Shown: positions 1-7,236, counted from the stretch's first letter. The stretch is DNA of 12,189 nucleotides from Gammaproteobacteria bacterium HGW-Gammaproteobacteria-14 (GCA_002840115.1 PGZG01000039.1:1-12189); one strand, 5' to 3'. Notes: a model not told the origin generated them from the letters alone. Made by a program: numbers and translations.

Positions 1-155
1 GTCCCGACAACCCCTGACAGCGACTCGGGCCGACGGGATCACTGCCTCACTCCGGGCGACAGAAACATCACCATAACCACAAGCCCAGCACGGGAAAACG
101 CAGCCGGTTTCCCTTACAATCGCCGCCCATTAGCCACCCTGAATCCGGACACCTG
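1..155. other. Leader ahead of argS, no gene recognised
   Basis: No recognisable protein or RNA is seen here. Frame 1 is open from the window edge to a TGA at 154–156 that overlaps the argS ATG, but its peptide is rich in Pro, Thr and Arg and does not resemble PriA, the usual upstream neighbour of argS in related bacteria, so I read it as chance. A TACAAT hexamer at 115–120 could be a -10 box for argS, giving a leader of about 30 nt, but no convincing -35 box sits at the right distance. The argS ribosome site is weak (CGGA at 146–149). Confidence 0.4.
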
Positions 156-1895
156 ATGAAAGACCGCATTATCCAGCTGCTTGAACAGGCCATGGCCACC
201 CTGAAAGCCAACGGCACCCTGCCCGCTGATCTGGCCATCACTCCGCAGGTGGATCGCACCAAAGACCGCAGCCATGGCGATTTCGCCACAAATCTGGCCA
301 TGATGCTGGCCAAACCGGCGCAAAAAAAACCGCGTGAGCTTGCCGAGTTATTAATTAGCGCCCTGCCCACCGATGGCAGCATCAGCAAAACAGAAATTGC
401 CGGCCCTGGATTTATCAACTTTTTCCAAGTCGATGATTTACTCGGCCGCCAACTGAGCCACGCCCTGTCAGACTCTCGCCTCGGCATTGCCAATGCCAAC
501 CCCGCGGACACTGTGGTAGTGGATTATTCCGGGCCGAACCTCGCCAAGGAAATGCACGTTGGCCATCTACGCTCCACCATTATTGGCGATGCGGTGGCAC
601 GCACTCTGGAATTTCTCGGCCACAAGGTTATTCGGCAAAACCATGTCGGCGACTGGGGCACCCAGTTCGGCATGCTGCTGGCACTGTTTGAAGAGTTGCC
701 CGGTAACGCCGGGCAACAACTCGCCGATCTTGAAACCTTTTATCGGGACGCCAAGAAACGTTTCGACGCCTCCGAAGAGTTCGCCAATCGCGCCCGTTCA
801 CTGGTGGTAAAACTGCAGTCCGGCGATCTCGACTGCCTGACATTATGGCAACGCTTTAACGAGATTTCCCTGAACCACTGCTTTGAGGTGTACCAACGCC
901 TCGGCGTTAGCCTGAGCCGTGACGACGTGCGCGGCGAAAGCGCCTACAACCCCCTGCTAGCCGAAGTCGTTAGCGCCCTGCAGGAGAAAGGACTGCTCAG
1001 CGAAAGCGATGGTGCGCGCTGCGTTTTTCTGGAGCAATTCCGCAACAAAGACGGCGACCCGTTACCGGTTATCGTGCAAAAACAGGATGGCGGCTACCTC
1101 TACGCCACCAGCGACCTCGCCGCGCTGCGCTTTCGTCAAAATCATTTCGGCGCCAGTCGCATGTTGTACTTTGTCGACCAGCGTCAGGCACTGCACTTCC
1201 AACAGGTTTTTGAAGTTGCCCGCCAGGCCGGGTTTGTCAACCCGCAAACCGACTTGGCTCATATGGGCTTCGGCACCATGAACGGACCGGACGGCAAACC
1301 CTTTAAAACCCGTGATGGCGGCACCGTGAAACTGATTGACCTGCTTAACGAAGCGGAGCAACGGGCGCTGGCACTGGTAAAAGAAAAAAATCCGCAACTC
1401 GACCCGGCAACCCTTGACGATATTGGCCGAGAAGTAGGTATTGCGGCAGTGAAATATGCAGACCTGTCCAAAAGCCGACAGAGCGATTACATCTTTAACT
1501 TTGACCAGATGCTGAGCTTTGACGGTAACACCGCCCCCTACCTGATGTATGCCTGGACACGCATCGCCAGTATTTTTCGCAAGGCGGAGATTGATCTGGC
1601 CAGCCTGCAGGGAACCATCAACCCGCAAACGGATCAGGAAATTGCGCTGGGCAATCATCTGGTTCAATTTGGTGATGCGCTTAATCAGGTGGCCGAAAAA
1701 GGCTTGCCCCATATGCTGTGCAGCTATCTGTACGAACTGGCCGGCCTGTTTTCTTCGTTTTACGAAAATTGTCCGGTACTGAATGCCGACGATGACAGCA
1801 TCAAACAAAGCCGCCTGAATCTGGCCGCATTAACCGCTCGCACTCTGAAACAGGGCCTCACCCTGCTGGGCATCAACACGCTGGAGCGTATGTAA
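156..1895 (+). CDS. argS: Arginyl-tRNA synthetase (ArgRS)
   Basis: Class I aminoacyl-tRNA synthetase that charges tRNA-Arg with arginine using ATP in the cytosol; essential for translation. The 579-residue product has the usual bacterial length. Residues about 1–90 form the ArgRS-specific N-terminal domain that contacts the tRNA elbow. The HIGH signature is HVGH at 134–137, preceded by the family sequence SGPNLAKEM. The KMSK loop has the form GKPFKTRDGG at 380–389, as is normal for bacterial ArgRS, which often lack a true KMSK. The C-terminal part (about 455–579) is the helical DALR anticodon-binding domain ending in LERM. The ATG at 156 is chosen because the protein then begins with MKDRIIQLLEQA, typical of the family, although the ribosome site is only CGGA. 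The stop TAA shares its last base with the ATG of the next gene, so the two are probably translationally coupled. Confidence 0.98.
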   Translation: MKDRIIQLLEQAMATLKANGTLPADLAITPQVDRTKDRSHGDFATNLAMMLAKPAQKKPRELAELLISALPTDGSISKTEIAGPGFINFFQVDDLLGRQLSHALSDSRLGIANANPADTVVVDYSGPNLAKEMHVGHLRSTIIGDAVARTLEFLGHKVIRQNHVGDWGTQFGMLLALFEELPGNAGQQLADLETFYRDAKKRFDASEEFANRARSLVVKLQSGDLDCLTLWQRFNEISLNHCFEVYQRLGVSLSRDDVRGESAYNPLLAEVVSALQEKGLLSESDGARCVFLEQFRNKDGDPLPVIVQKQDGGYLYATSDLAALRFRQNHFGASRMLYFVDQRQALHFQQVFEVARQAGFVNPQTDLAHMGFGTMNGPDGKPFKTRDGGTVKLIDLLNEAEQRALALVKEKNPQLDPATLDDIGREVGIAAVKYADLSKSRQSDYIFNFDQMLSFDGNTAPYLMYAWTRIASIFRKAEIDLASLQGTINPQTDQEIALGNHLVQFGDALNQVAEKGLPHMLCSYLYELAGLFSSFYENCPVLNADDDSIKQSRLNLAALTARTLKQGLTLLGINTLERM

Positions 1896-2491
1896 TGGCG
1901 AGAAAACCCGCATCCCGAGGCGCCAGCCGCAGCCGTAAACCGGAACGTCAGGTGGCTGGCTGGGTCTGGCTATTAACCGGCGTTGTTGCCGGCGTTTTTA
2001 TTGCGTTTTTGTACCATTTAGCCCAAGTACGACTGGACCCCGCGCCACAAACCGTCGAGGCCAAAACCCCCGCGCCCAGCACAGAAACCGATAACGGCGG
2101 CAGCGGACCACGCTTCGACTTTTACGCCGTACTGCCAAAGATGGAAGTCATCTTGCCGAAAAGCGAAGAGCCCGACCTACCGCGACGAGTCACATCCCAG
2201 CAACCCGAAAGCAACGATACCGGTAGCACCGCAACGCCCACCCGCAGCGGCGAACAATTCCTGCTACAAGCGGGTAGTTTCCGCAGCGATGATGATGCCA
2301 ACCGACGGCGCGGCGAGCTGATTCTGCAAGGATTCAGCGCCCGTATTCAGCCGGTTTCCATGGGCAATGGCGACACCTGGCACCGGGTAATGGTGGGGCC
2401 CTTCGATAACGCCAACGTGATGCACCGGGCGCAGGACAAACTGGCCAATGCCGGTATCGAAACCCTCGCCATTCGTGTCAAACAGGATTAA
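1895..2491 (+). CDS. SPOR-domain membrane protein (FtsN-like)
   Basis: Predicted inner-membrane protein of 198 residues. A basic cytoplasmic N-terminus (1–19, rich in Arg and Lys) is followed by one membrane segment at about 20–44, a Pro/Thr/Ser-rich periplasmic linker, a short stretch FDFYAVLPKMEV (74–85) that I recall from related pseudomonad proteins, and a C-terminal SPOR domain at about 119–198 (begins QFLLQAGSF, with WHRVMVGPF as the second half). SPOR domains bind peptidoglycan stripped of stem peptides at division septa, so a role in division or wall remodelling is likely. The layout resembles FtsN, but the protein is shorter, so I give no symbol. It starts on the last base of the argS stop codon, and the argS–SPOR–hslVU order is found in Pseudomonas. 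Function beyond septal wall binding is inference. Confidence 0.9.
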   Translation: MARKPASRGASRSRKPERQVAGWVWLLTGVVAGVFIAFLYHLAQVRLDPAPQTVEAKTPAPSTETDNGGSGPRFDFYAVLPKMEVILPKSEEPDLPRRVTSQQPESNDTGSTATPTRSGEQFLLQAGSFRSDDDANRRRGELILQGFSARIQPVSMGNGDTWHRVMVGPFDNANVMHRAQDKLANAGIETLAIRVKQD

Positions 2492-2518
2492 GGCTCCCTC
2501 GAAGAACCCCTTACCGCA

Positions 2519-2544
2519 CTGCGCGGCCCTTGAAAGCCGCGCAG
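2519..2544 (+). other. GC-rich inverted repeat enclosing the -35 box
   Basis: A perfect 9-bp inverted repeat, CTGCGCGGC (2519–2527) and GCCGCGCAG (2536–2544), with an 8-nt loop CCTTGAAA. The loop contains the heat-shock -35 element of the hslV promoter. No T-run follows, so it is not a classical terminator for the argS–SPOR transcript, though it could slow read-through or protect the 3' end of that RNA. Confidence 0.6.
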
Positions 2545-2556
2545 CCACCCCCATGT
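2529..2556 (+). promoter_or_regulatory. Sigma-32 (RpoH) heat-shock promoter of hslVU
   Basis: CTTGAAA at 2529–2535 and CCCCATGT at 2549–2556, separated by 13 nt, match the E. coli RpoH consensus (CTTGAAA, 11–16 nt, CCCCATNT) at every defined position. hslVU is a known member of the heat-shock regulon, so site and gene support each other. Transcription would start at about 2562–2565, giving a leader of about 65 nt. Confidence 0.9.
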
Positions 2557-2579
2557 CCCACTCTGGCCCATGTTCCAAC

Positions 2580-2607
2580 GGCCATCCAGATGGCCATCCC
2601 CATGGCC
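2580..2607 (+). promoter_or_regulatory. Two mutually exclusive hairpins in hslVU leader
   Basis: GGCCATC (2580–2586) pairs with GATGGCC (2589–2595), and GGCCAT (2592–2597) pairs with ATGGCC (2602–2607) around a CCCC loop. The arms share 2592–2595, so only one can form at a time. Both lie between the predicted heat-shock start site and the ribosome site at 2617–2621. A 5' stem-loop affecting mRNA stability has, as I recall, been reported for E. coli hslVU; any role here is inference. Confidence 0.45.
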
Positions 2608-2629
2608 GCACCAGACAGGAGTATCTGCT

Positions 2630-3154
2630 GTGACTACCATCGTATCCGTCCGCCGGGGCAACAGTGTCGTTATCGGCGGTGACGGCCAGGTTTCCCTGGG
2701 CAACACCGTGATGAAAGGCAATGCCCGCAAAGTACGCCGACTGTTTCATAACAAGGTGATTGCCGGTTTCGCCGGTGGCACCGCTGACGCCTTCACCCTG
2801 TTCGAGCGCTTTGAAGCGCAACTGGAAAAACATCAGGGCCAGCTGGTGCGAGCCGCTGTGGAAATGGCCAAAGACTGGCGCACCGACCGCGCCCTACGCC
2901 GCCTGGAAGCACTGTTGGCGGTGGCTGACAAGGAACACTCCCTGATCATCACCGGCAACGGTGATGTGGTAGAACCGGAAATGGACCTGATCGCCATTGG
3001 TTCCGGCGGTCCCTTTGCCCAATCCGCCGCCCGCGCCCTGCTCGAAAACACCGAGCTAAGCGCCCGCGACATTGTTGAAAAAAGCCTGACCATTGCTGGC
3101 GATATCTGCGTTTACACCAACCAGAATCAGACCATTGACGAACTGACCTGGTAA
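2630..3154 (+). CDS. hslV: ATP-dependent protease subunit HslV (ClpQ)
   Basis: Proteolytic core of the HslUV complex, a bacterial relative of the proteasome beta subunit. It forms a double hexameric ring that degrades proteins fed by HslU in the cytosol. The reading frame stays open back to an ATG at 2570, but the right start is GTG at 2630: AGGAG at 2617–2621 lies 8 nt upstream, and the product then begins (f)M-TTIVSVRR. Removal of the initiator exposes the catalytic N-terminal Thr, which an extended N-terminus would bury. The 174-residue product matches the family length. Visible family marks are GDGQVSLGNTVMKGNARKVRR near residues 17–37, AGFAGGTADAF, KDWRTDR, and IGSGGPFAQSAARALL. hslU follows after 53 nt with no terminator, so the two form an operon behind the sigma-32 promoter. 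Confidence 0.97.
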   Translation: MTTIVSVRRGNSVVIGGDGQVSLGNTVMKGNARKVRRLFHNKVIAGFAGGTADAFTLFERFEAQLEKHQGQLVRAAVEMAKDWRTDRALRRLEALLAVADKEHSLIITGNGDVVEPEMDLIAIGSGGPFAQSAARALLENTELSARDIVEKSLTIAGDICVYTNQNQTIDELTW

Positions 3155-3207
3155 TCAGGCCGTTCTTACCCAGCGCATTGATCACCGCATAACTATTGAG
3201 GCCCCAC

Positions 3208-4533
3208 ATGGCTGAACTCACTCCCCGCGACACAGTACGCGAACTGAACCGTCACATTATTGGCCAGCAATCCGCCAAAAAAGCCGTCGCCATTGCATTG
3301 CGCAATCGCTGGCGCCGCATGCAACTTCCTGAGGCGCTGCGCGCCGAAGTCATGCCGAAAAATATTTTAATGATCGGCCCCACCGGGGTCGGTAAAACCG
3401 AGATTGCCCGGCGTCTGGCAAAACTCGCCAATGCCCCCTTTATTAAAGTAGAAGCCACCAAATTTACCGAGGTGGGCTATGTCGGCCGCGATGTGGAATC
3501 CATTATTCGCGACCTGATGGAAACCGCCATCAAAATGCTCCGCGAAGAAGCCATGCAACGCTACCATCGCGAAGCGGAAGATGCCGCCGAAGAGCGCATT
3601 CTTGACGCACTACTCCCCCCCGCCCGCGGCGAAGAAGCCAGCGATTCCAACACCCGGCAACTGTTCCGCAAAAAACTCCGCGAAGGTGAATTGAACGATC
3701 GGGAAATCGAAATAGATTTGGCCGAGCAGAAAGTCGGCGTCGAAATTATGGCACCGCCGGGCATGGAGGAAATGACCAGCCAGCTCCAGCAAATGTTTTC
3801 GAAAATGGGTGGCGGCCAACGCAAAACCCGAAAAATCAAAGTCAAAGATGCCTTCCGCATGGCCCGCGATGAAGAAGCAGCCCGCCGTGTTAATGAAGAC
3901 GAACTCAAAGCACGAGCTGTTCATGTGGTAGAACAACACGGCATTGTCTTTATCGATGAAATCGACAAGGTTGCCCGCCGTGGCGAAACCATGGGCGCTG
4001 ATGTCAGCCGCGAAGGCGTACAACGTGATTTGCTACCTCTTATTGAAGGCAGCACCGTTACCACCAAGTACGGCATGGTAAAAACCGATCACATTCTGTT
4101 TATCGCTTCCGGCGCCTTCCAGATGTCCAAGCCTTCTGACCTGATCCCGGAACTGCAAGGCCGCCTGCCAATCCGTGTTGAACTGGAAGCACTCACCCCG
4201 GACGATTTCGAACGCATTCTCACCGAACCGGACGCCTCACTGACGGAACAGTATCGCGCCCTGCTCGCCACCGAAGGCCTGAAAATCGAATTCACGCCAG
4301 ACTGCATACGCCGCCTCGCAGAAATCGCCTGGCAGGTGAACGAGAAAGTAGAAAACATCGGTGCTCGCCGCCTGCATACCGTGCTGGAAAAGCTGCTCGA
4401 AGAAATCAGCTACGATGCCGACGATCTCGCCATGCAGTATCACGACAAGGCTCTGGTGCTGGATGCGGCGGCAGTAGATCAGCATCTTGGTGAGCTGGCT
4501 CAAAACGAAGATTTGAGCAAATATATTCTGTAA
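3208..4533 (+). CDS. hslU: ATP-dependent unfoldase HslU (ClpY)
   Basis: AAA+ ATPase that unfolds substrates and threads them into HslV; it forms hexamers capping the HslV ring. The frame is open from a TTG at 3196, but that codon overlaps the ribosome site GAGG (3198–3201), so the ATG at 3208 is the start, giving the normal MAELTPRD N-terminus and 441 residues. Walker A is GPTGVGKT at 57–64, the pore loop GYVG is at 90–93, the inserted intermediate (I) domain spans about 110–240, Walker B is FIDEID at 248–253, and the sensor-2 region contains GARRL. The last residues, EDLSKYIL, are the conserved tail that docks between HslV subunits and activates the protease. All key residues appear intact. 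A strong terminator follows, ending the operon. Confidence 0.98.
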   Translation: MAELTPRDTVRELNRHIIGQQSAKKAVAIALRNRWRRMQLPEALRAEVMPKNILMIGPTGVGKTEIARRLAKLANAPFIKVEATKFTEVGYVGRDVESIIRDLMETAIKMLREEAMQRYHREAEDAAEERILDALLPPARGEEASDSNTRQLFRKKLREGELNDREIEIDLAEQKVGVEIMAPPGMEEMTSQLQQMFSKMGGGQRKTRKIKVKDAFRMARDEEAARRVNEDELKARAVHVVEQHGIVFIDEIDKVARRGETMGADVSREGVQRDLLPLIEGSTVTTKYGMVKTDHILFIASGAFQMSKPSDLIPELQGRLPIRVELEALTPDDFERILTEPDASLTEQYRALLATEGLKIEFTPDCIRRLAEIAWQVNEKVENIGARRLHTVLEKLLEEISYDADDLAMQYHDKALVLDAAAVDQHLGELAQNEDLSKYIL

Positions 4534-4543
4534 TTCACCCTCC

Positions 4544-4595
4544 CCTGAGCAGGCGACACACCGTGTCATTTAGCTCGCCTGCTCAGGTTTTCCTT
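4544..4595 (+). terminator. Rho-independent terminator after hslU
   Basis: A perfect 13-bp stem (4544–4556 with 4575–4587; arms CCTGAGCAGGCGA and TCGCCTGCTCAGG) encloses an 18-nt loop and is followed by GTTTTCCTT. Inside it, GACAC (4555–4559) can pair with GTGTC (4563–4567) as a small alternative hairpin. The stem starts 11 nt after the hslU stop and isolates the heat-shock operon from the next gene. Confidence 0.85.
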
Positions 4596-4621
4596 GCACG
4601 AAACTCCCATCTGTTTATATT
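4594..4621 (+). promoter_or_regulatory. Possible promoter of the sulfotransferase gene
   Basis: A TATATT hexamer at 4616–4621 differs from the sigma-70 -10 consensus at one base; TTGCAC at 4594–4599 is a weak -35 candidate 16 nt upstream. It follows the hslU terminator and precedes the gene by about 40 nt, where a promoter is needed. The -35 match is poor. Confidence 0.35.
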
Positions 4622-4660
4622 TTGCCAACGCATTGCCCTCTCTCGAAGACAACAGAGCAC

Positions 4661-5518
4661 ATGGAGACTCCGGTGAGCTTTGAACCCGCACCTCTAAAAA
4701 AACGCATGGTCGCCGTATCAGGCCTGCCACGCTCTGGATCAACACTGCTATGCCAACTGCTGCGTGAACACCCGGAGGTCTACAGCCCTGGACACAGCTC
4801 GCCGTTATGTCCCGCAATCAGTGGGTTACGCCAACACCTGAGTGATAATAACTTTTTGCTCGCCCAGCTGGATCTGGATCCTGAACTGATGCATCAACGC
4901 CTGATCAGCTCTTTCCGTGGCTTTATTGATGGCTGGTTCTCCGAAACTGAAAAACATACGGTCGTGGATAAAAACCGTGGCTGGATGCAGCACCTTGAAA
5001 CCCTTCTGCTACTGGATCCAAATGCAAAAGTCCTCGTTTGCCTGCGTGAACCCGGACAAATTCTCGGTTCCATTGAAAACCAACATCAAAAAACCCTGTT
5101 ACTGGACTTTCCGGATCACACCGCCAGCCATACCCGTTATGCCCGTGCGGACGCACTTTTTGCCAAGGAAGGTGTGATCGGAGGCCCACTGCTGGGCATA
5201 CAACACTTACAGGACCTGCCTGCAGCATTGCAGCAGCGGGTTTATTACGTGGTGTTTGAAGATTTGATGTCGCGCCCACAGCAAGCCATGGCGGAAATTT
5301 ACCAATGGCTGGAACTACCCGCGCACTCCATTGATCTGAATAATCTCACCACTACGCCCCATGAAAGCGACAGCTACTACCGATTCAAATATCGACATCG
5401 TCAGCACAGCAATCTCAAAAAACCAGCGCATCACCCGTTACCTGCGCGTATTGATCAGGAAATCAAAAATAACTTTGCCTGGTTTTACCGCACGTTCTAT
5501 CCAGGATTGTTGTCGTAA
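4661..5518 (+). CDS. Sulfotransferase family protein (PAPS-dependent)
   Basis: Predicted enzyme moving sulfate from PAPS to an unknown acceptor. The 5'-phosphosulfate loop is GLPRSGSTLL at residues 21–30, right after the first beta strand (MVAVS). The 3'-phosphate-binding part is VLVCLREPGQILGSIEN at 124–140, with Arg129 and Ser137 at the expected positions. DKNRGW (103–108) corresponds to the family's conserved (D)K pair. Length is 285 residues, usual for bacterial members; there is no signal peptide or membrane segment, so it should be cytosolic. Two starts compete: ATG at 4661 without a good ribosome site, and GTG at 4673 with GGAG 6 nt upstream at 4663–4666; only four residues differ. A TTG at 4622 overlaps the possible promoter and is rejected. 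No PAPS synthesis genes are adjacent and the acceptor cannot be inferred from neighbours. The 3' part uses more A/T than hslU. Confidence 0.85.
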   Translation: METPVSFEPAPLKKRMVAVSGLPRSGSTLLCQLLREHPEVYSPGHSSPLCPAISGLRQHLSDNNFLLAQLDLDPELMHQRLISSFRGFIDGWFSETEKHTVVDKNRGWMQHLETLLLLDPNAKVLVCLREPGQILGSIENQHQKTLLLDFPDHTASHTRYARADALFAKEGVIGGPLLGIQHLQDLPAALQQRVYYVVFEDLMSRPQQAMAEIYQWLELPAHSIDLNNLTTTPHESDSYYRFKYRHRQHSNLKKPAHHPLPARIDQEIKNNFAWFYRTFYPGLLS

Positions 5519-5577
5519 CGCAAACATAAGAATCCATTTCACGATGTCGACAAATCTGACTGAGCAGTCTTTGCCAA

Positions 5578-5597
5578 TAACTACCATATGGTAGTTA
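5578..5597. promoter_or_regulatory. Perfect 20-bp palindrome, candidate operator
   Basis: TAACTACCATATGGTAGTTA reads identically on both strands and ends 63 nt before the beta-helix gene start. TTGCCA (5571–5576), a fair -35 box, abuts it, so a bound dimer would touch a promoter there. The half-site TACCAT resembles NarL/LuxR-family half-sites in flavour, but the CT/AG spacing (10 nt) differs from the classic lux box (12 nt). The regulator is unknown. Confidence 0.55.
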
Positions 5598-5660
5598 CCC
5601 CCTTTTAGTGAGGCCGCTACCCTCCATGCTGTGGAATTATTCAGCAAACGAGGAGCCCCC

Positions 5661-7088
5661 ATGGCACACACAGCAGCTCGCACTTTTACCCTTAGCGCCC
5701 TGACCGCCGGCATCATGCTCGCCGGTAACGCGCTCGCCAGCGACATTAATGTCGACAGCAACTGCACACTGGCCGATGCCATCGAAGCCATCAATAAAGG
5801 TCGCACCATTGGTGATTGCAGCAATGGCAGCGGCGATGCAAACACCATTGTTCTGCCCAGCGGCGACATCCAGGTGGACCGCACCCTGATCATCAACGCC
5901 GATATGACCATTCGCGGCGCCGGTCGCGGCACAACCCGCATCAGCCCAATTCCACGCGGAGTTGGCGCACCCGGGGTTCGGCCACTGTTTGTTCGTAGCG
6001 GTTCCGTGGTTATCGAAGACCTCGATCTGAGAGATGGCATCGCACAAGGCGGTCGTGGCGGTCCCATTGCGGGCGGCGGCGCCGGCTTGGGCGGCGCGCT
6101 ATTTATCGAAAAAGGCAATGTCACCATCAATAACGTCGGCTTTTACAATAACTACGCCCGTGGAGGCGCCGCCGGGGCCAGCAGCAATAACGAAGACTTT
6201 GCCCACTTCGGCGGCGGCGGCGGCATGGGGGGTGACGGCAACTCAGGCAATTACTATACAGCCGGCACTGGCGGCGGCTTTAGCCCGAATAACACCAGCG
6301 CCGACGGCAGCCGCTTTGAAGGCGGTGCTACTGAATACGGCGGTTATTTGCCCGGCGCCACGCCCGGCACTGCTGCCAAAAATGGCGGCAAAGGTGGCTT
6401 CGGTGGCGGCGGCGGCGGCGGCAATGCCGATGCCAACGGCGGTAATGGCGGCTTCGGCGGTGGCGGCGGTGGTGCCGGCACGTCCATCAACAATAACACC
6501 CGTGGCGGGGATGGCGGTTTTGGTGGCGGCGCCGGCGCCGGCGCCCAGAAAGATCACGCCTATAGCCTGAAACAGGGCGTAAACGGTACTCCGGGCACCT
6601 ACGGCGGCTTCGCCGCCAATAACCGCACCGGCCGCGATGGCAGCAGCGGCGGCGGCGGCGCAGGCCTGGGTGGCGCCATCTTTATCAAGCAAGGCAGCCT
6701 GAACCTGCAGGACGTCACCTTTGAAAACAACCGTGTGATTGCCGGTCAGCCCCCTAACGACACCAGCGGCGGCGCCGGTGAGGCTCTGGGCGGCGCCCTG
6801 TTTGTCTGCACCAGCGATATGGATGCCAGCTGTGGCGCCAAGGTCTCCATTGACTCCTGCAACGTCTCTTTCTCGAATAACAATATTGCCGAGATTGACC
6901 CGATAGTGCTGACACCAGTGGATACAGAGCGCAGCGATGTATTTGGCGTTGCAAGACGTGACTTGAACGCCTGCGGCGTCGACCCAAATCCACCGAAAGA
7001 AGGCAAAAAAAGCAGCGGGGCGGCTAGCTGGTGGGCAATGTTGGCCCTGCCGATATTACTGCGCCTGCGACGCAGATCCCTGAAATAA
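5661..7088 (+). CDS. Secreted glycine-rich beta-helix protein, CSLREA-like, C-terminal sorting tail
   Basis: Predicted exported protein of 475 residues, unknown function. The start ATG at 5661 has GAGGAG 5 nt upstream and opens a signal peptide (1–26, hydrophobic core LSALTAGIMLAG, cleavage after ALA). Next comes CTLADAI at 35–41 with a second Cys at 53 and DANTIVLPSG, a pattern like the CSLREA domain that opens many bacterial right-handed beta-helix proteins. Residues 129–335 are very rich in Gly with GGFGGGGGG runs and Asn/Asp spacers. The rung GLGGALFIEKGNVTINNV (142–159) recurs as GLGGAIFIKQGSLNLQDV (335–352) and partly at 375–382. The tail (451–475) is SSGAASWW, a hydrophobic stretch, then RLRRRSLK, like GlyGly-CTERM signals processed by rhombosortase, though without a GG pair. 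Four extra Cys sit near 383–438. A surface or matrix/adhesin role is a guess. It stands alone, bounded by a palindrome and a terminator. Confidence 0.8.
   Translation: MAHTAARTFTLSALTAGIMLAGNALASDINVDSNCTLADAIEAINKGRTIGDCSNGSGDANTIVLPSGDIQVDRTLIINADMTIRGAGRGTTRISPIPRGVGAPGVRPLFVRSGSVVIEDLDLRDGIAQGGRGGPIAGGGAGLGGALFIEKGNVTINNVGFYNNYARGGAAGASSNNEDFAHFGGGGGMGGDGNSGNYYTAGTGGGFSPNNTSADGSRFEGGATEYGGYLPGATPGTAAKNGGKGGFGGGGGGGNADANGGNGGFGGGGGGAGTSINNNTRGGDGGFGGGAGAGAQKDHAYSLKQGVNGTPGTYGGFAANNRTGRDGSSGGGGAGLGGAIFIKQGSLNLQDVTFENNRVIAGQPPNDTSGGAGEALGGALFVCTSDMDASCGAKVSIDSCNVSFSNNNIAEIDPIVLTPVDTERSDVFGVARRDLNACGVDPNPPKEGKKSSGAASWWAMLALPILLRLRRRSLK
6405..6422 (+). repeat. (GGC)6 trinucleotide run inside the glycine-rich gene
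   Basis: Six perfect GGC units code for a poly-Gly stretch (about residues 249–254). Shorter GGC runs occur nearby, at about 6211–6224 and 6649–6660. Because the unit is 3 bp, slippage would change loop length without breaking the frame. Confidence 0.8.
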
Positions 7089-7100
7089 GCAAGAGGCACG

Positions 7101-7124
7101 GGGGCCAAGGATGGCCCCACTTTT
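7101..7124 (+). terminator. Rho-independent terminator after the beta-helix gene
   Basis: GGGGCCA (7101–7107) and TGGCCCC (7112–7118) form a 7-bp GC-rich stem around the tetraloop AGGA, followed by ACTTTTC. It begins 12 nt after the stop codon. Confidence 0.8.
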
Positions 7125-7236
7125 CACACCAGTTATAGGCCGACTCTTCAGGTATTCAGTACACGCAAAGACGGAAAACGCCAACAAACTACCTTTTGTT
7201 TACCTCTCCTTCACGCCCCGCCTAATCATAAATCGC

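Noticed and set aside
1..155. Tail of an upstream gene such as priA in frame 1
   Set aside because: The frame is open, but the peptide has no PriA-like ending and the composition looks non-coding.
1062..1808. 248-codon open frame on the minus strand inside argS
   Set aside because: It is fully antisense to an unmistakable ArgRS, shows no family motif and is explained by codon bias of the + strand gene.
2570..2629. Upstream ATG that would lengthen HslV by 20 residues
   Set aside because: It would bury the catalytic N-terminal Thr; the GTG at 2630 has a good ribosome site and gives the standard N-terminus.
5558..5572. GACTG-AG-CAGTC-TTT as a terminator after the sulfotransferase
   Set aside because: A 5-bp stem with a 2-nt gap and only three T is too weak; I see no convincing terminator for this gene.
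5578..5597. The palindrome as a canonical lux box
   Set aside because: The classic box has CT and AG separated by 12 nt in 20 bp; here the spacing is 10 nt, so I only call it a candidate operator.
6034..6692. Ala-rich open frames on both strands across the glycine-rich region
   Set aside because: They are out-of-frame or antisense readings of GGC repeats (GCG and GCC give Ala).
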